Below, in pieces: positions 23,582-32,567 of a stretch of DNA of 64,000 nucleotides (the stretch's first letter is position 1; the number at the start of each line of letters is the position of its first letter). The notes below the pieces were generated by a model. That model had not been told where the DNA came from. It saw only the letters and a program-made list of their open reading frames with translations, and did not search any database. The stretch is from Tsuneonella sp. CC-YZS046. Lineage in GTDB: Bacteria; Pseudomonadota; Alphaproteobacteria; Sphingomonadales; Sphingomonadaceae. The stretch is taken from NCBI RefSeq assembly GCF_035581365.1, contig NZ_CP141590.1, forward strand, positions 2,476,001 through 2,540,000. The letters are read 5' to 3'. A program made the translations under genes and the position numbers.

Positions 23582-24399
23582 GCCGGATATTCTATCGCGA
23601 GCAGCTGGAAACGCTCGCGGCCTTCTGGCGCATTCACCGCCGCGATGGGGTGACGCTGGGCTTCACTGCCCATGATCGCGACCTCTGGTTCGATGGCGTC
23701 CGGCACCGCGCCGCGCCGGGCATGGTGCCCTCCGCGATCCGGCGAATTGCCGATCTCGAACCCGACAGCGCGGAAGTGGAAGGCGCCTTGACCCACGATG
23801 CGATCTCCACCGCCGACCTCGCGGCAGGGCGCTTCGACGGCGCCACAATGCGCATCGGTATCGTGGACTGGATCAGTCTGGAGCGGGCGATCCTCTATCG
23901 CGGAACGATTGGCGCGATCTCGCGGGAAGATGTCCGCTTCACCGCCGAACTGCTTTCGGCCAAGTCCGCGCTGGCGGTGGACCCGGTGCCCTACACCAGC
24001 CCTACCTGCCGTGCCGGGTTTTGCGGGCCGGGCTGCGCCTTGTCCGCGCGGCGCTTCACCCGTGAGGCGCAGGTCGCCGCTATCGACTTCGCCGCCAACC
24101 GCGTGGAATTTGCCGGCGGACCCGATCCGCAGCTGCTGGCCCATGGCGAACTGCGCTGGATCGATGGGCCGCAGGCAGGGATCGCGATGCGGGTGATGGC
24201 GGCGGACGGGGCCGGCATCATGCTCGACAGGATGCTCGACCCGAGCCTGACTGCCGGCACGCGGGCGAGGTTGAGCGAAGGCTGCGACCGGAGAATCGCC
24301 ACTTGCGCCACCCGCTTCGGCAACGCCGCCAATTTCCAGGGCGAACCGTTCCTGCCCGGCAACGACCTGCTGGCGCGCTATGGCGTCCCCCCGCAATGA
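23578..24399 (+). CDS. GTA gp13 tail hub protein (DUF2163) with cysteine cluster
   Basis: 273 residues. DUF2163 at the N-terminus (TLAAFWRIHRRDGVTLGFTA, DRDLWFDG) is followed by a BR0599-type C-terminal domain. Five cysteines cluster in CRAGFCGPGC and CDRRIATC. In the Rhodobacter GTA structure the hub protein of this family carries an iron-sulfur cluster; the same is inferred here. It forms the tail baseplate with gp12 and gp15. It overlaps both neighbours by 4 bases. Confidence 0.9.
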   Translation: MSRIFYREQLETLAAFWRIHRRDGVTLGFTAHDRDLWFDGVRHRAAPGMVPSAIRRIADLEPDSAEVEGALTHDAISTADLAAGRFDGATMRIGIVDWISLERAILYRGTIGAISREDVRFTAELLSAKSALAVDPVPYTSPTCRAGFCGPGCALSARRFTREAQVAAIDFAANRVEFAGGPDPQLLAHGELRWIDGPQAGIAMRVMAADGAGIMLDRMLDPSLTAGTRARLSEGCDRRIATCATRFGNAANFQGEPFLPGNDLLARYGVPPQ

Positions 24400-24809
24400 G
24401 CGGCGATGGAACAGCGCTGGCGAAGGCGGCCGAAGCTCTGGCGGGTGCGCCATTCCGGCTGCACGGGCGCGATCCGGAAACCGGGCTGGATTGCGTCGGA
24501 CTGTGCCTTGCGGCGCTCGCGGCGATCGGCCGCCCGGTCCGCGTCCCGGCCTGCTACGGGCTTCGCAATCGGAGCATCGCGAGCCTCCTGCGCTTCGCGG
24601 ACGAGGCCGGGCTTGCCGAAGCGGTTGGACCGATCCAGCCCGGAGACATCATCCTGACCAGGCCGGGCGCGGCCCAGTTCCATCTTTCCATCGCGGCCGG
24701 CCCCGGACGCTTCATCCATGCCCATGCCGGATTGCGGCGGGTGGTCGTCACCCCCGGTCCGCTGGTGGCGCCCGTGCTTCGCCATTGGCGCATAACCCCC
24801 TTTCCCTGA
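24396..24809 (+). CDS. GTA gp14 NlpC/P60 cell-wall peptidase
   Basis: 137 residues. Catalytic Cys33 is in GLDCVGLC and the His in QFHLSIA, followed by FIHAHAG, giving the Cys-His pair of NlpC/P60 endopeptidases. Mounted at the tail tip it would cut peptide cross-links of the recipient's peptidoglycan to let DNA through. It starts in the gp13 stop and ends 7 bases before gp15. Confidence 0.95.
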   Translation: MSGDGTALAKAAEALAGAPFRLHGRDPETGLDCVGLCLAALAAIGRPVRVPACYGLRNRSIASLLRFADEAGLAEAVGPIQPGDIILTRPGAAQFHLSIAAGPGRFIHAHAGLRRVVVTPGPLVAPVLRHWRITPFP

Positions 24810-24816
24810 GGACATC

Positions 24817-26988
24817 ATGGCAACTCTCGTTTTCACGACGCTGGGCGCCGCGCTTGGCGGCCCCCTGGGCGGCCTGGCCGGCGGGCTGATCGGGCGACAG
24901 GTCGATACGGCCCTGCTGGGCGGCCCAGGCCGCAAGGGTCCGCGCCTCGACGATCTGCGAATCTCCAGCTCGAGCTACGGTTCGGCGATCCCGCGCCATT
25001 ACGGCAGAATACGCGCGCCCGGCTCGATCATCTGGTCCACCAATCTGATCGAGCATGAGGAAAGCAACGGTTCGGTGACCACCTACCGCTACAGCGTGTC
25101 CTTCGCCATCGCGCTGTCGAGCGCACCCATAGCCGGCATCGGACGGATATGGGCGGACGGCAACCTGCTGCGCGGCGCGGAAGGCGACCTGAAGGCCAGC
25201 GGCACGTTGCGAATATATTCCGGCCACGGCGACCAGCCGGTCGATCCGCTGCTCGCCTCCGCCCTGGGGAGCGAGGCTCCGGCCCATCGTGGCCTGGCCT
25301 ATGCGGTGTTCGAGGATCTCGATCTGAGCACTTTCGGCAACCGGATTCCTTCCCTCAGCGTCGAGATTCTTGCCGATCGAGAGGCATCGGAACTCGAGCC
25401 GATGCTGGCCGATCTCATCGATTCCGCCGCAATCGACATGCCGCTTCCGGGCCTTGCCGGCTTCAGCTGGGAAAGCGGCTCTCTCGGCAGCACCCTGGCC
25501 CTGATCGATTCGATCTACCCCCTGGCCTGCGATGCCGGCGGCGAAGCACTGACGATCGGGCCGGCCGAACGCATTCCGCCCGACCCTCCGCTTCTGCCGG
25601 AACCGGCAAGCGCAACGGCGGATGGAAGTTTCGGGCCGCTCGGCGGCACGCTGTTTCGCAGGACGCTGTCCGATCACGATCGGCCCCGCGCGCTGCGCTA
25701 TTATGATCCGGTGCGCGACTATCTGGCGGGGATGCAGCGCGCAGGCGGGCGTAGCGGACCGGGCCGGGAACAGGTTCTCGACTTTCCCGGCGCCCTCGCC
25801 GCCGGCGATGCGCGCAGCCTTGCCGATGCGGCGGCCGAACGCGCGGGTTGGGCAAGCGAAACCGTCGCCTGGCGTATTGCCGAACTCGATCCCGCCCTCG
25901 CCCCCGGGCAGGTCGTGCAGGCACCCGGGCTGGCCGGGCTTTGGCGGATCGTTTCGTGGGAATGGCGGAGCGAAGGCGTGGAACTCGAATTGCTGCGGCT
26001 GCCCCATGGCGGCGCACATCAGGCCCTGTCGGACCCGGGCCGGATCGATCCGCCGGCGGACCTTCAGGCCAGCCCGACCCGGCTCATGATATCCGAATTG
26101 CCATGGGACGGAACCGGGTCCCCCGACCAGCCGATCATCGCTGCCGGCGTTTCCTCCGCCAACGGCGGATGGCCGGGTACGGGGCTTGATGTCGATCGGA
26201 TGGGCACGCTTGTTCCCCTGCGCGGCAGCGGCCGCAGGCGAACCATCATGGGCGAAATCACCGGCCCGCTCGCCCCCTCCGCCGCGATGCTGCTGGAGCG
26301 CGAGGGTGAAGTGACGGTCGCGCTGGTTTCGCCCGATTTCGCGCTTTCCAGCGTGGATGCCGCCGCCATTGCTGCGGGCTCGAATCGCGCGCTGATCGGC
26401 GGGGAAATCCTTCAATTCGCATCCGCGACAGCCCTGGGCGGCGGCCAGTGGCGCTTGCAAGGCCTGTTGCGCGGGCGCGCAGGCACGGAAGCCGCGGCAA
26501 TGAACGGCCATCCCGCCGGCACGCCCTTCATGCTGCTGGATGACAGCTTGCGCAGGCTCGATCCGGACATTGTCGGCGATGCGGCCGGAGCCGTCATCAC
26601 TGCCCAGGGTCCGGGCGATCATGCCCTGGTCATATCCGCCATCGCCAACCCGGGGCTGTCCCTGCGTCCGCTCTGCCCGGTTCATCCCCGAAAGCGGACC
26701 ACGGATGCAGGCGATGTCGTGCTCGGCTGGATACGCCGCGCGCGGGGCGCATGGCCATGGCGCGATCAGGTCGAAACGCCGCTGATCGAGGAAGCCGAGC
26801 GCTATCTGGTCGGCCTCGGTCCTGTCGAAATGCCTCATGTCCAGTGGGAAGCGGCCACATCGCGGATCGTTTTCGATGCCGATGAATGGGCCAGCCTTGC
26901 CGCCGCGTACCCCAGCGCGGCTGTCTGGGTGAGGCAGATCGGCACCCATGCCCTGTCCGACCCGCTGCTGCTGACCACTCTGCCCTGA
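24817..26988 (+). CDS. GTA gp15 megatron/host-specificity protein lacking the TIM barrel
   Basis: 723 residues, far shorter than the roughly 1300 of the Rhodobacter protein. The N-terminus (TTLGAALGGPLGGLAGGLIG, a glycine-zipper-like stretch) may insert in a membrane. It is followed by SSSYGSAIPRHYGRIRAPGS and the phage-tail_3-like baseplate part. The large TIM-barrel domain seen in other gp15 proteins is not evident, while a barrel-like region is found in gp12 of this cluster. A LQGLLRGRAGTE segment lies near residue 550. It would form the tail-tip fibre or needle that contacts the recipient. Confidence 0.9.
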   Translation: MATLVFTTLGAALGGPLGGLAGGLIGRQVDTALLGGPGRKGPRLDDLRISSSSYGSAIPRHYGRIRAPGSIIWSTNLIEHEESNGSVTTYRYSVSFAIALSSAPIAGIGRIWADGNLLRGAEGDLKASGTLRIYSGHGDQPVDPLLASALGSEAPAHRGLAYAVFEDLDLSTFGNRIPSLSVEILADREASELEPMLADLIDSAAIDMPLPGLAGFSWESGSLGSTLALIDSIYPLACDAGGEALTIGPAERIPPDPPLLPEPASATADGSFGPLGGTLFRRTLSDHDRPRALRYYDPVRDYLAGMQRAGGRSGPGREQVLDFPGALAAGDARSLADAAAERAGWASETVAWRIAELDPALAPGQVVQAPGLAGLWRIVSWEWRSEGVELELLRLPHGGAHQALSDPGRIDPPADLQASPTRLMISELPWDGTGSPDQPIIAAGVSSANGGWPGTGLDVDRMGTLVPLRGSGRRRTIMGEITGPLAPSAAMLLEREGEVTVALVSPDFALSSVDAAAIAAGSNRALIGGEILQFASATALGGGQWRLQGLLRGRAGTEAAAMNGHPAGTPFMLLDDSLRRLDPDIVGDAAGAVITAQGPGDHALVISAIANPGLSLRPLCPVHPRKRTTDAGDVVLGWIRRARGAWPWRDQVETPLIEEAERYLVGLGPVEMPHVQWEAATSRIVFDADEWASLAAAYPSAAVWVRQIGTHALSDPLLLTTLP

Positions 26989-27013
26989 CCCGATCCAGAC
27001 AAGGACATCCGCA

Positions 27014-27478
27014 ATGACAGATCCATTGAGTTTCACATCGTCCAGCCCCCGCTTTGGCTTGCCGCTGCTGTTTTCCGGCCAGTCCCAGAAGGAGCACGCA
27101 GTCAACGAGGCCCATGCGCTCACCGACGCGCTGCTCCATTGCGCCATTGAAGGGGAGGCGGCGACACCGCCCGCAACACCGCTGGATGGCGAATGCTGGC
27201 TGGTTTCCAGCCCTGCCACGGGCGAATGGAGCGGGCAGGAGGGGCGGATCGCATGCCGCCAGGCGGGCGTGTGGCTGTTCGTCACGCCGCGCGAGGGGAT
27301 GCGGATATTCAACCGCTCGGCGGATCAGGAGATGCGTTTCGCCGGGGCCTGGCTCGCCCCATCGGCGCCCGCTTCGCCGAGTGGTGGAAGCACCATCGAC
27401 ACGGAAGCGCGAGCGGCGATCGACGCGCTGATCGCCGCCATGCAGGCCGCTCGCATTCTGGGTCAATTTGACGGGTGA
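27014..27478 (+). CDS. DUF2793 GTA accessory protein
   Basis: 154 residues. TSPRFGLPLLFSGQSQKE-like wording at the start (here SSPRFGLPLLFSGQSQKEH) followed by VNEAHALTDAL is the mark of DUF2793. The family is often the last gene of alphaproteobacterial GTA or prophage tail clusters. A tail or head fibre role is suspected but unproven. The C-terminal helix (AAIDALIAAMQAARILG) could trimerise. It is preceded by a 25-base gap and a GACAAGGACA ribosome site. Confidence 0.8.
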   Translation: MTDPLSFTSSSPRFGLPLLFSGQSQKEHAVNEAHALTDALLHCAIEGEAATPPATPLDGECWLVSSPATGEWSGQEGRIACRQAGVWLFVTPREGMRIFNRSADQEMRFAGAWLAPSAPASPSGGSTIDTEARAAIDALIAAMQAARILGQFDG

Positions 27479-27548
27479 ACGCCGCGAAGGCATAGGGAAC
27501 CGTTCGCTTTCTCGCGTCTTGTATTGCAGTCACCCGATGGAGAAAATC

Positions 27549-28079
27549 ATGCAGCGTCATGCCTTGCTGGCCCTTGCCCCCGCCTTTGTCGCACTCGCCG
27601 CCTGTTCGACAGTGCCCCAGCCTGCGACGGAAACGCTTGCATCCACGGAACTGAAACTTGCCGATGGGCAACCGGCCGGAACGGCCCGCGTGGTGAGCGA
27701 TGGGCAGGGAGTGCGGTTGATCGCCGATGTGACTGGCGTCTCTCCCGGCTTGCACGGCATTCACCTGCACACGGTCGGACAATGCGAAGCACCCGCATTC
27801 ACTTCCGCCGGCGGGCATCTCAATCCCGAAGGGAAGCAGCATGGCACGGAGAACCCAGCCGGCAGCCATCTGGGCGATCTTCCCAATATCACGGCGGACG
27901 AATCCGGGAAGGGGAGCATCAGCGTCGCGCTGCATTCAACCAAGGAGCAGTTGCTGAATGTCCTGTTCGACAGCGACGGCACCGCCGTGGTCGTGCATGC
28001 GGGGCCGGACGACTACAAGACCGATCCCGCCGGGAACAGCGGCGGCCGCATCGCCTGCGGCGTTCTGGCGCGCCCCTGA
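27549..28079 (+). CDS. sodC: Cu/Zn superoxide dismutase lipoprotein
   Basis: 176 residues from ATG 27549; an ATG at 27537 adds four. A lipoprotein signal ends at LAAC. Copper and zinc ligands are all visible: GIHLHTVG (two His), SAGGHLNPEG and GSHLGDLP (bridging and zinc His), ADESGKG region, and VVVHAGPDDY (His and Asp). The paired cysteines are in GQCEAP and IACGV. It would convert periplasmic superoxide to peroxide and oxygen, protecting the envelope. It lies 70 bases past the GTA cluster on the same strand, probably with its own promoter. Confidence 0.95.
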   Translation: MQRHALLALAPAFVALAACSTVPQPATETLASTELKLADGQPAGTARVVSDGQGVRLIADVTGVSPGLHGIHLHTVGQCEAPAFTSAGGHLNPEGKQHGTENPAGSHLGDLPNITADESGKGSISVALHSTKEQLLNVLFDSDGTAVVVHAGPDDYKTDPAGNSGGRIACGVLARP

Positions 28080-28083
28080 TCCG

Positions 28084-28105
28084 AAGCGGCCCGTTCGGGC
28101 CGCTT
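28084..28105. terminator. Bidirectional terminator between sodC and queC
   Basis: AAGCGGCCC and GGGCCGCTT pair perfectly around a GTTC loop in the 33 bases between the two convergent stops. The T-tracts are short on both sides, but the stem is strong. Confidence 0.8.
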
Positions 28106-28112
28106 GAAATCC

Positions 28113-28823
28113 CTAGAGCCCAGGCAGGTCGACGGCATAGCGGGTGGGGTCCTCGATCCCCGCATCGCGAAAGCCTGCCCGCCGCAACCGGCAGCTGTCG
28201 CAGGCGCCGCAGGCGGCCCCATCCGGTTGCGGATCGTAGCATGACCAGCTCAAGCCCGGATCGAGATCGAGCCGCCGGGCTTCGCGGGCGATATCCGCCT
28301 TGCTCATGAACTGCAGCGGCGCGTGAATCGTGAAGGGAGAACCTTCCGCCCCGGCCTTGGTGGCGAGCCGCGCTGTTTCCGCGAAACTGGCGATGAATTC
28401 CGGCCGGCAATCCGGATAGCCGGAATAATCCAGCGCATTGACGCCGATGAAGATGTCCTGCGCACCGATCGCCTCCGCCCATGCAAGGGTGAGCGACAGG
28501 AACACGAGGTTGCGCGCGGGAACATAGGTCACCGGAATATCCGGGCCGACCCCATCCTTTGGAACATCTATGTCATCCGTCAGCGCGGAACCGCCAAACT
28601 TGCTCAGATCGAGCGAGAGAGTCACATGCCGCTGCGCCCCGAGCCGCCGCGCAATCGCCCGCGCGGCATCGATTTCCCGCTTGTGGCGCTGGTTGTAATC
28701 GATGGTGAGGGCGTTGATGGAAAATCCCTGCTCGGCCGCGATCGCCGCCGACACCATCGAATCCAGCCCGCCGGACAGCAGAACCACCGCGGGCCGCGTT
28801 CCTGTCGGATGTTCGGTGCTCAT
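28113..28823 (-). CDS. queC: 7-cyano-7-deazaguanine synthase
   Basis: 236 residues. The ATP-pyrophosphatase loop SGGLDS is at residues 17-22 and the zinc site is CYDPQPDG...CGACDSCRLRR, giving four cysteines near the C-terminus. VPARNLVFLSLTLAWAE is also typical. QueC turns 7-carboxy-7-deazaguanine into preQ0 in queuosine synthesis. Other que genes are not in the window. The upstream neighbour on this strand is a small secreted protein gene 31 bases away. Confidence 0.97.
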   Translation of the reverse strand: MSTEHPTGTRPAVVLLSGGLDSMVSAAIAAEQGFSINALTIDYNQRHKREIDAARAIARRLGAQRHVTLSLDLSKFGGSALTDDIDVPKDGVGPDIPVTYVPARNLVFLSLTLAWAEAIGAQDIFIGVNALDYSGYPDCRPEFIASFAETARLATKAGAEGSPFTIHAPLQFMSKADIAREARRLDLDPGLSWSCYDPQPDGAACGACDSCRLRRAGFRDAGIEDPTRYAVDLPGL

Positions 28824-28854
28824 GCGAAGGCGCTAGACCTTCGCCCTGTTCCTT

Positions 28855-29310
28855 TCAAGAACAGGCGCCAACCCGCCGGGCTTCCGCCGAGAACTGGAAG
28901 GGGCGGCCATCGACGATCCCCTGGCTCTCGATCTGGGCCAGGCTGCCGTTCTCGCGCCAGATCTGGGTTCGCCCATAGCCGTGGCCACGGCAGGTATAAT
29001 GAACCGTCACCCGGCTGGCCGTGTCTTCCACCACAAAGCGGCTGCAGGCCTGCGAAGGATGGCGCAGCTGAATCAGCGGCCTGCCGTCGCGCAGGCATAT
29101 CCGCTGGCGCTCATTGTCCGGGCGAAAGCGAATTTCCCAATCGCCCCGATCAAGCTTGTCGAGCATCGCCAATTGCGGCGCCTGGGCCTGGGCCGGCGCG
29201 AGAATGGTCATGAACAAGCCGGCAAGGAACAGGGCTGCCACGCGCAAGCCGGACCGTGCGGTTTGAAACATCTTCGAAAACCCAATCAAAAAGCGCATTG
29301 ATTGCATCAT
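28855..29310 (-). CDS. Secreted DUF3617-like protein
   Basis: About 151 residues with a signal peptide ending near APAQAQA. The start is uncertain, since ATG codons also occur at residues 2, 5 and 14 (the last gives the tightest signal peptide). The mature part has DKLDRGDWEIRFR, SQACSRFVVED and VHYTCRGHGYGRTQI, and ends with RRVGAC. The cysteines are spaced for disulfides, as in DUF3617-type periplasmic proteins of sphingomonads. Function is unknown. It lies between hslO and queC on the same strand. Confidence 0.7.
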   Translation of the reverse strand: MMQSMRFLIGFSKMFQTARSGLRVAALFLAGLFMTILAPAQAQAPQLAMLDKLDRGDWEIRFRPDNERQRICLRDGRPLIQLRHPSQACSRFVVEDTASRVTVHYTCRGHGYGRTQIWRENGSLAQIESQGIVDGRPFQFSAEARRVGACS

Positions 29311-29359
29311 AGCACATTCTCACGCTTACGATAAAGCGTTCTTTTTAAGCGACGAGTCG

Positions 29360-30244
29360 CTAATCCTGTATTGCGAACTGCCGCGAGCAAAACGCGCAAT
29401 CGACCAGGATTATTCCATTCTCGTCCCGCATTTCCTTGCGCTCCTCCGCCGGGAATCGGGACAGGACATTTTCGAAATGAATGACGGAGCATCTGCATCC
29501 GCGATTCACGGATAAGCCGGGCGCGACCCGGATCTCCGGTTCCTCGTGGAACAGCCGCCAGAGCAGATCCTCCAGCGGAAGGCGCGCATCCAGCAACTCG
29601 TCCGCGCCAAGGCTTTCCGCCATGATCGCCACATGCTCCCACTCCGGATGGTCCATGCGCACATGCAGGCGCTCGCGCCCTTCCTCGCCGTCCGGCAGGT
29701 GCTGCACCAGAAGGCCCGCGGCCATCCCCGAGGTGATCGCGATGCGGATCAGCGTCGGCACCTGCTCCGAACGCTCGAAATAGCTTTCGCACACCTGCGC
29801 GAGCGAATGCCCTTCAAGCGGCACGACCCCCTGATACCGTTCGCCTGTGGCCGCGAGATCGAAAGTCACCGCAAGATAGCCCTGGCCAAAAAGCTCCCCG
29901 AGCGAAGGTTCTGCCCCAAGCTCTGCCAGGCGATCTTCGTCATGCTGCACATAGCCCCGCAACTCTCCGTTGCGGAAATCGCAAGCCAGCAGCTTGACCA
30001 CGCCGTCCTGCGTCTGGGCCTGCATCGTCAGCTGGCTGTCATCCTCCTTGAGGAGGCTGCCGATCAGCGCGGTGACGACCAATGCTTCGGTCAGCAGATC
30101 GCGAATGACCGGGGGATAGGCATGCGCGGATAATATCGTGTCCAGCGTCTCGTCGAGCCGGATCAGCCGGCCCCGGGCATTCCGGGCCGGAAGGGTGAAG
30201 TTGAGGATCCGGTCGCCGAAGGTTTCGTTCTGCATTTCAATCAT
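29360..30244 (-). CDS. hslO: Redox-regulated chaperone Hsp33
   Basis: 294 residues from ATG 30244; an ATG at 30235 is equally likely and a TTG at 30253 less so. The C-terminal zinc switch is present as GCRCS and DCAFCS, the four cysteines that release zinc and form disulfides under oxidative stress to activate the holdase. The central segment GYVQHDEDRLAELG and the SGMAAGLLVQHLP part fit the family. It is 60 bases downstream of argF and probably cotranscribed, as is common in alphaproteobacteria. Confidence 0.95.
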   Translation of the reverse strand: MIEMQNETFGDRILNFTLPARNARGRLIRLDETLDTILSAHAYPPVIRDLLTEALVVTALIGSLLKEDDSQLTMQAQTQDGVVKLLACDFRNGELRGYVQHDEDRLAELGAEPSLGELFGQGYLAVTFDLAATGERYQGVVPLEGHSLAQVCESYFERSEQVPTLIRIAITSGMAAGLLVQHLPDGEEGRERLHVRMDHPEWEHVAIMAESLGADELLDARLPLEDLLWRLFHEEPEIRVAPGLSVNRGCRCSVIHFENVLSRFPAEERKEMRDENGIILVDCAFCSRQFAIQD

Positions 30245-30304
30245 CGCCCGCAATATGGGGCCGCAGCATGGCGAAATTAAGGAGCGGCCGTCAGCAGCCC
30301 GGGG

Positions 30305-31231
30305 TCAGATCAGCCCGAAGCACCAGAGCAGGACCGATTTCTGGGCATGGATCCGATTCTCGGCCTCGTCGAAAACCACCGATTGCGGGCCCTCGAACAC
30401 CTCCGCGGTCACTTCCTCGCCGATATGCGCGGGAAGGCAGTGCAGGAAGCGGGCATCGGGCCTGGCGGCGGCCATCAGCCCCGCATTGACCTGATACGGC
30501 AGCATGGCCCGGATCTTCTCTTCCGCATGGGCCTGCCCCATCGATACCCAGGTATCGGTGACGACGATATCCGCCCCTGCCACCGCTTCCCGCGCATCCC
30601 GCGTGAGCGTGACGCGGCTGCCGTTTTCCCGTGCAAATCCGACGAAGCGCGCATCGGGCTCATATCCGTCCGGAACCGCAACGCGCACATTGAACTTCAT
30701 CAGCCCGGCGGCCTCCAGGATGGAGTGCAGCACATTGTTGCCGTCGCCCAGCCAGGCGACTTCCAGGCCCGGAAGCGCCTTGCCCTGCTCGATGACGGTC
30801 AGCAGATCCGCCACGATCTGACAGGGATGCGACTGGTCGGACAGCCCATTGATCACGGGAACCGTGGCGTGGCGGGCCATTTCCTCGATCTTCGCGTGAT
30901 CGTCCGTCCGGATCATGATCGCGTCGACCATGCGGGACAGCACGCGCGCCGTGTCGGCAATGGTTTCACCGCGCCCCAGCTGGGTCGAACCGGATTCCAT
31001 GATCAATGCACTGCCGCCAAGCTGGCGCATCGCCATGTCGAAGGAAACGCGGGTCCGTGTCGAGCTCTTCTCGAAGATCATGGCAAGAACCCGCCCCTGC
31101 AGCGGAGCATCGGCATCGGCCCGGCCTTTCGGCCAGGTAGTCCGCGCCGCCTTCCGGTCCATCGCATCGTTGAGGATCGCGGCGATGGCATCGCCACCCG
31201 CATCGACAAGATCGGTGAAATGCCGAAGCAT
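30305..31231 (-). CDS. argF: Ornithine carbamoyltransferase
   Basis: 308 residues. The carbamoyl phosphate loop SSTRTR is at residues 56-61, with [13 protein letters not shown] around it. The ornithine-binding residues lie in DTWVSMG, and the catalytic cysteine is in FLHCLPAH. It makes citrulline from ornithine and carbamoyl phosphate in arginine synthesis. Its ATG shares one base with the argD stop (TGATG), so the two are translationally coupled. Confidence 0.97.
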   Translation of the reverse strand: MLRHFTDLVDAGGDAIAAILNDAMDRKAARTTWPKGRADADAPLQGRVLAMIFEKSSTRTRVSFDMAMRQLGGSALIMESGSTQLGRGETIADTARVLSRMVDAIMIRTDDHAKIEEMARHATVPVINGLSDQSHPCQIVADLLTVIEQGKALPGLEVAWLGDGNNVLHSILEAAGLMKFNVRVAVPDGYEPDARFVGFARENGSRVTLTRDAREAVAGADIVVTDTWVSMGQAHAEEKIRAMLPYQVNAGLMAAARPDARFLHCLPAHIGEEVTAEVFEGPQSVVFDEAENRIHAQKSVLLWCFGLI

Positions 31232-32421
31232 CAGGCTGCCTCCTCCGCCTTGTAGCTGGCGGCCCCGGCGGAAAGCCGGTCAAAGAACTCATCGATCTCC
31301 GCATCGCCGACAATCAGCGGCGGCAGGACGCGCACCGTGTTGTCCCCCGCCGCAACGGTCAGCAAGCCATGATTGTCCCGCAGATGCACCACGAAGGGGC
31401 GGCTCTCGCTGCGCATTTTCAGGCCCAGCATCAACCCGCGCCCGCGCACCAGCTCGAACAGTTCCGGATAATTGCCGATGAATTGCTCCAGCCCCGCGCG
31501 AATCCGCTCGCCCTTCTCGCGGACCGCGAGCAGGAATTCATCATTCGCAACCACATCGAGCACGGCATTGCCCGCCGCCATCGCCAGCGGATTGCCGCCA
31601 TAGGTCGAACCATGGGTGCCGGCCGTCATCCCGCGCGCGGCCTTTTCCGTCGCCAGGCAAGCCCCAAGCGGGAAGCCGCCGCCAATGCCCTTCGCCGTCG
31701 CCAGTATGTCCGGTTCGATCCCGAACTGCTCATAGGCATAGAAGGTGCCGGTCCGCGCCACGCCCGTCTGCACCTCGTCGAAAACAAGCATCAGGTCATG
31801 TTCGTCAGCCAGGTCGCGCAATCCCTGCAGAAAGGCCTGAGAGGCCACGCGAATGCCGCCCTCGCCCTGGATCGGCTCGACCAGGAAGCCCGCGGTATGC
31901 CGGCTCATTGCCGCCTTCGCGCCTTCCAGATCGTCGAATTCGACATATTTGAAACCGGGCAGGAGCGGCAGGAAGCCGTGATGCATCTTTTCCTGATTGG
32001 ACGCGCTTATCGTCGCCAGCGTCCGCCCATGAAAGGCGTTGTTGAAGGTAATCAGCTCATACCGTTCCGGATCGCCGCCGTTCTGGTGATAGGCGCGGGC
32101 GGTCTTGATCGACGCCTCCACCGCTTCCGCCCCCGAATTGGTGAAGAACACCGTATCCGCAAAGGTCAGATCGACCAGCCTCTGCGCCAGCGCTTCCCCT
32201 TGCGGGCTGCCATAGAGATTGGAGACATGCATCAGCGTGGCCGCCTGCCGCTGGATCGCGCCAATCAGCCCCGGATGCGAATGACCCAGGATATTCACCG
32301 CGATGCCGCTCGCAAAATCCAGAAAACGGCGGCCGTCCTCGCTGATCAGGTGGCAATTCTCGCCGCGCACCGGCCGCACATCGCAACGCGGATATACTGG
32401 CATCAACGGAGTGATGGACAT
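31231..32421 (-). CDS. argD: Acetylornithine aminotransferase
   Basis: 396 residues from ATG 32421; the longer frame upstream has no good start. A class III aminotransferase with the PLP lysine at Lys244 in [14 protein letters not shown], the cofactor motif [13 protein letters not shown], and the phosphate cup [12 protein letters not shown]. It makes N-acetylornithine from the semialdehyde in the arginine pathway, and may also act in lysine synthesis. It heads the argD-argF-hslO operon. Confidence 0.95.
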   Translation of the reverse strand: MSITPLMPVYPRCDVRPVRGENCHLISEDGRRFLDFASGIAVNILGHSHPGLIGAIQRQAATLMHVSNLYGSPQGEALAQRLVDLTFADTVFFTNSGAEAVEASIKTARAYHQNGGDPERYELITFNNAFHGRTLATISASNQEKMHHGFLPLLPGFKYVEFDDLEGAKAAMSRHTAGFLVEPIQGEGGIRVASQAFLQGLRDLADEHDLMLVFDEVQTGVARTGTFYAYEQFGIEPDILATAKGIGGGFPLGACLATEKAARGMTAGTHGSTYGGNPLAMAAGNAVLDVVANDEFLLAVREKGERIRAGLEQFIGNYPELFELVRGRGLMLGLKMRSESRPFVVHLRDNHGLLTVAAGDNTVRVLPPLIVGDAEIDEFFDRLSAGAASYKAEEAA

Positions 32422-32567
32422 GTCTGGGCTCCGAAAAACATAATGCCCGGTCTTTATCGGACAGTATCGGGAAAGAGAAATGGCGGCCCCGGCAAGGACC
32501 GCCATTTTCCGCTTGTCTATGGCGGTGCGGCTTGCCGGTCAAATCCGACCTCGCACCGTAATGAAAG

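Noticed and set aside
24748-27312. An 854-codon minus-strand frame opposite gp15
   Set aside because: It crosses three real GTA genes and shows no domain or ribosome site.
13477-27478. A normal temperate prophage
   Set aside because: No integrase, repressor, replication or lysis genes and no flanking direct repeats were seen; the gene set is that of a GTA.
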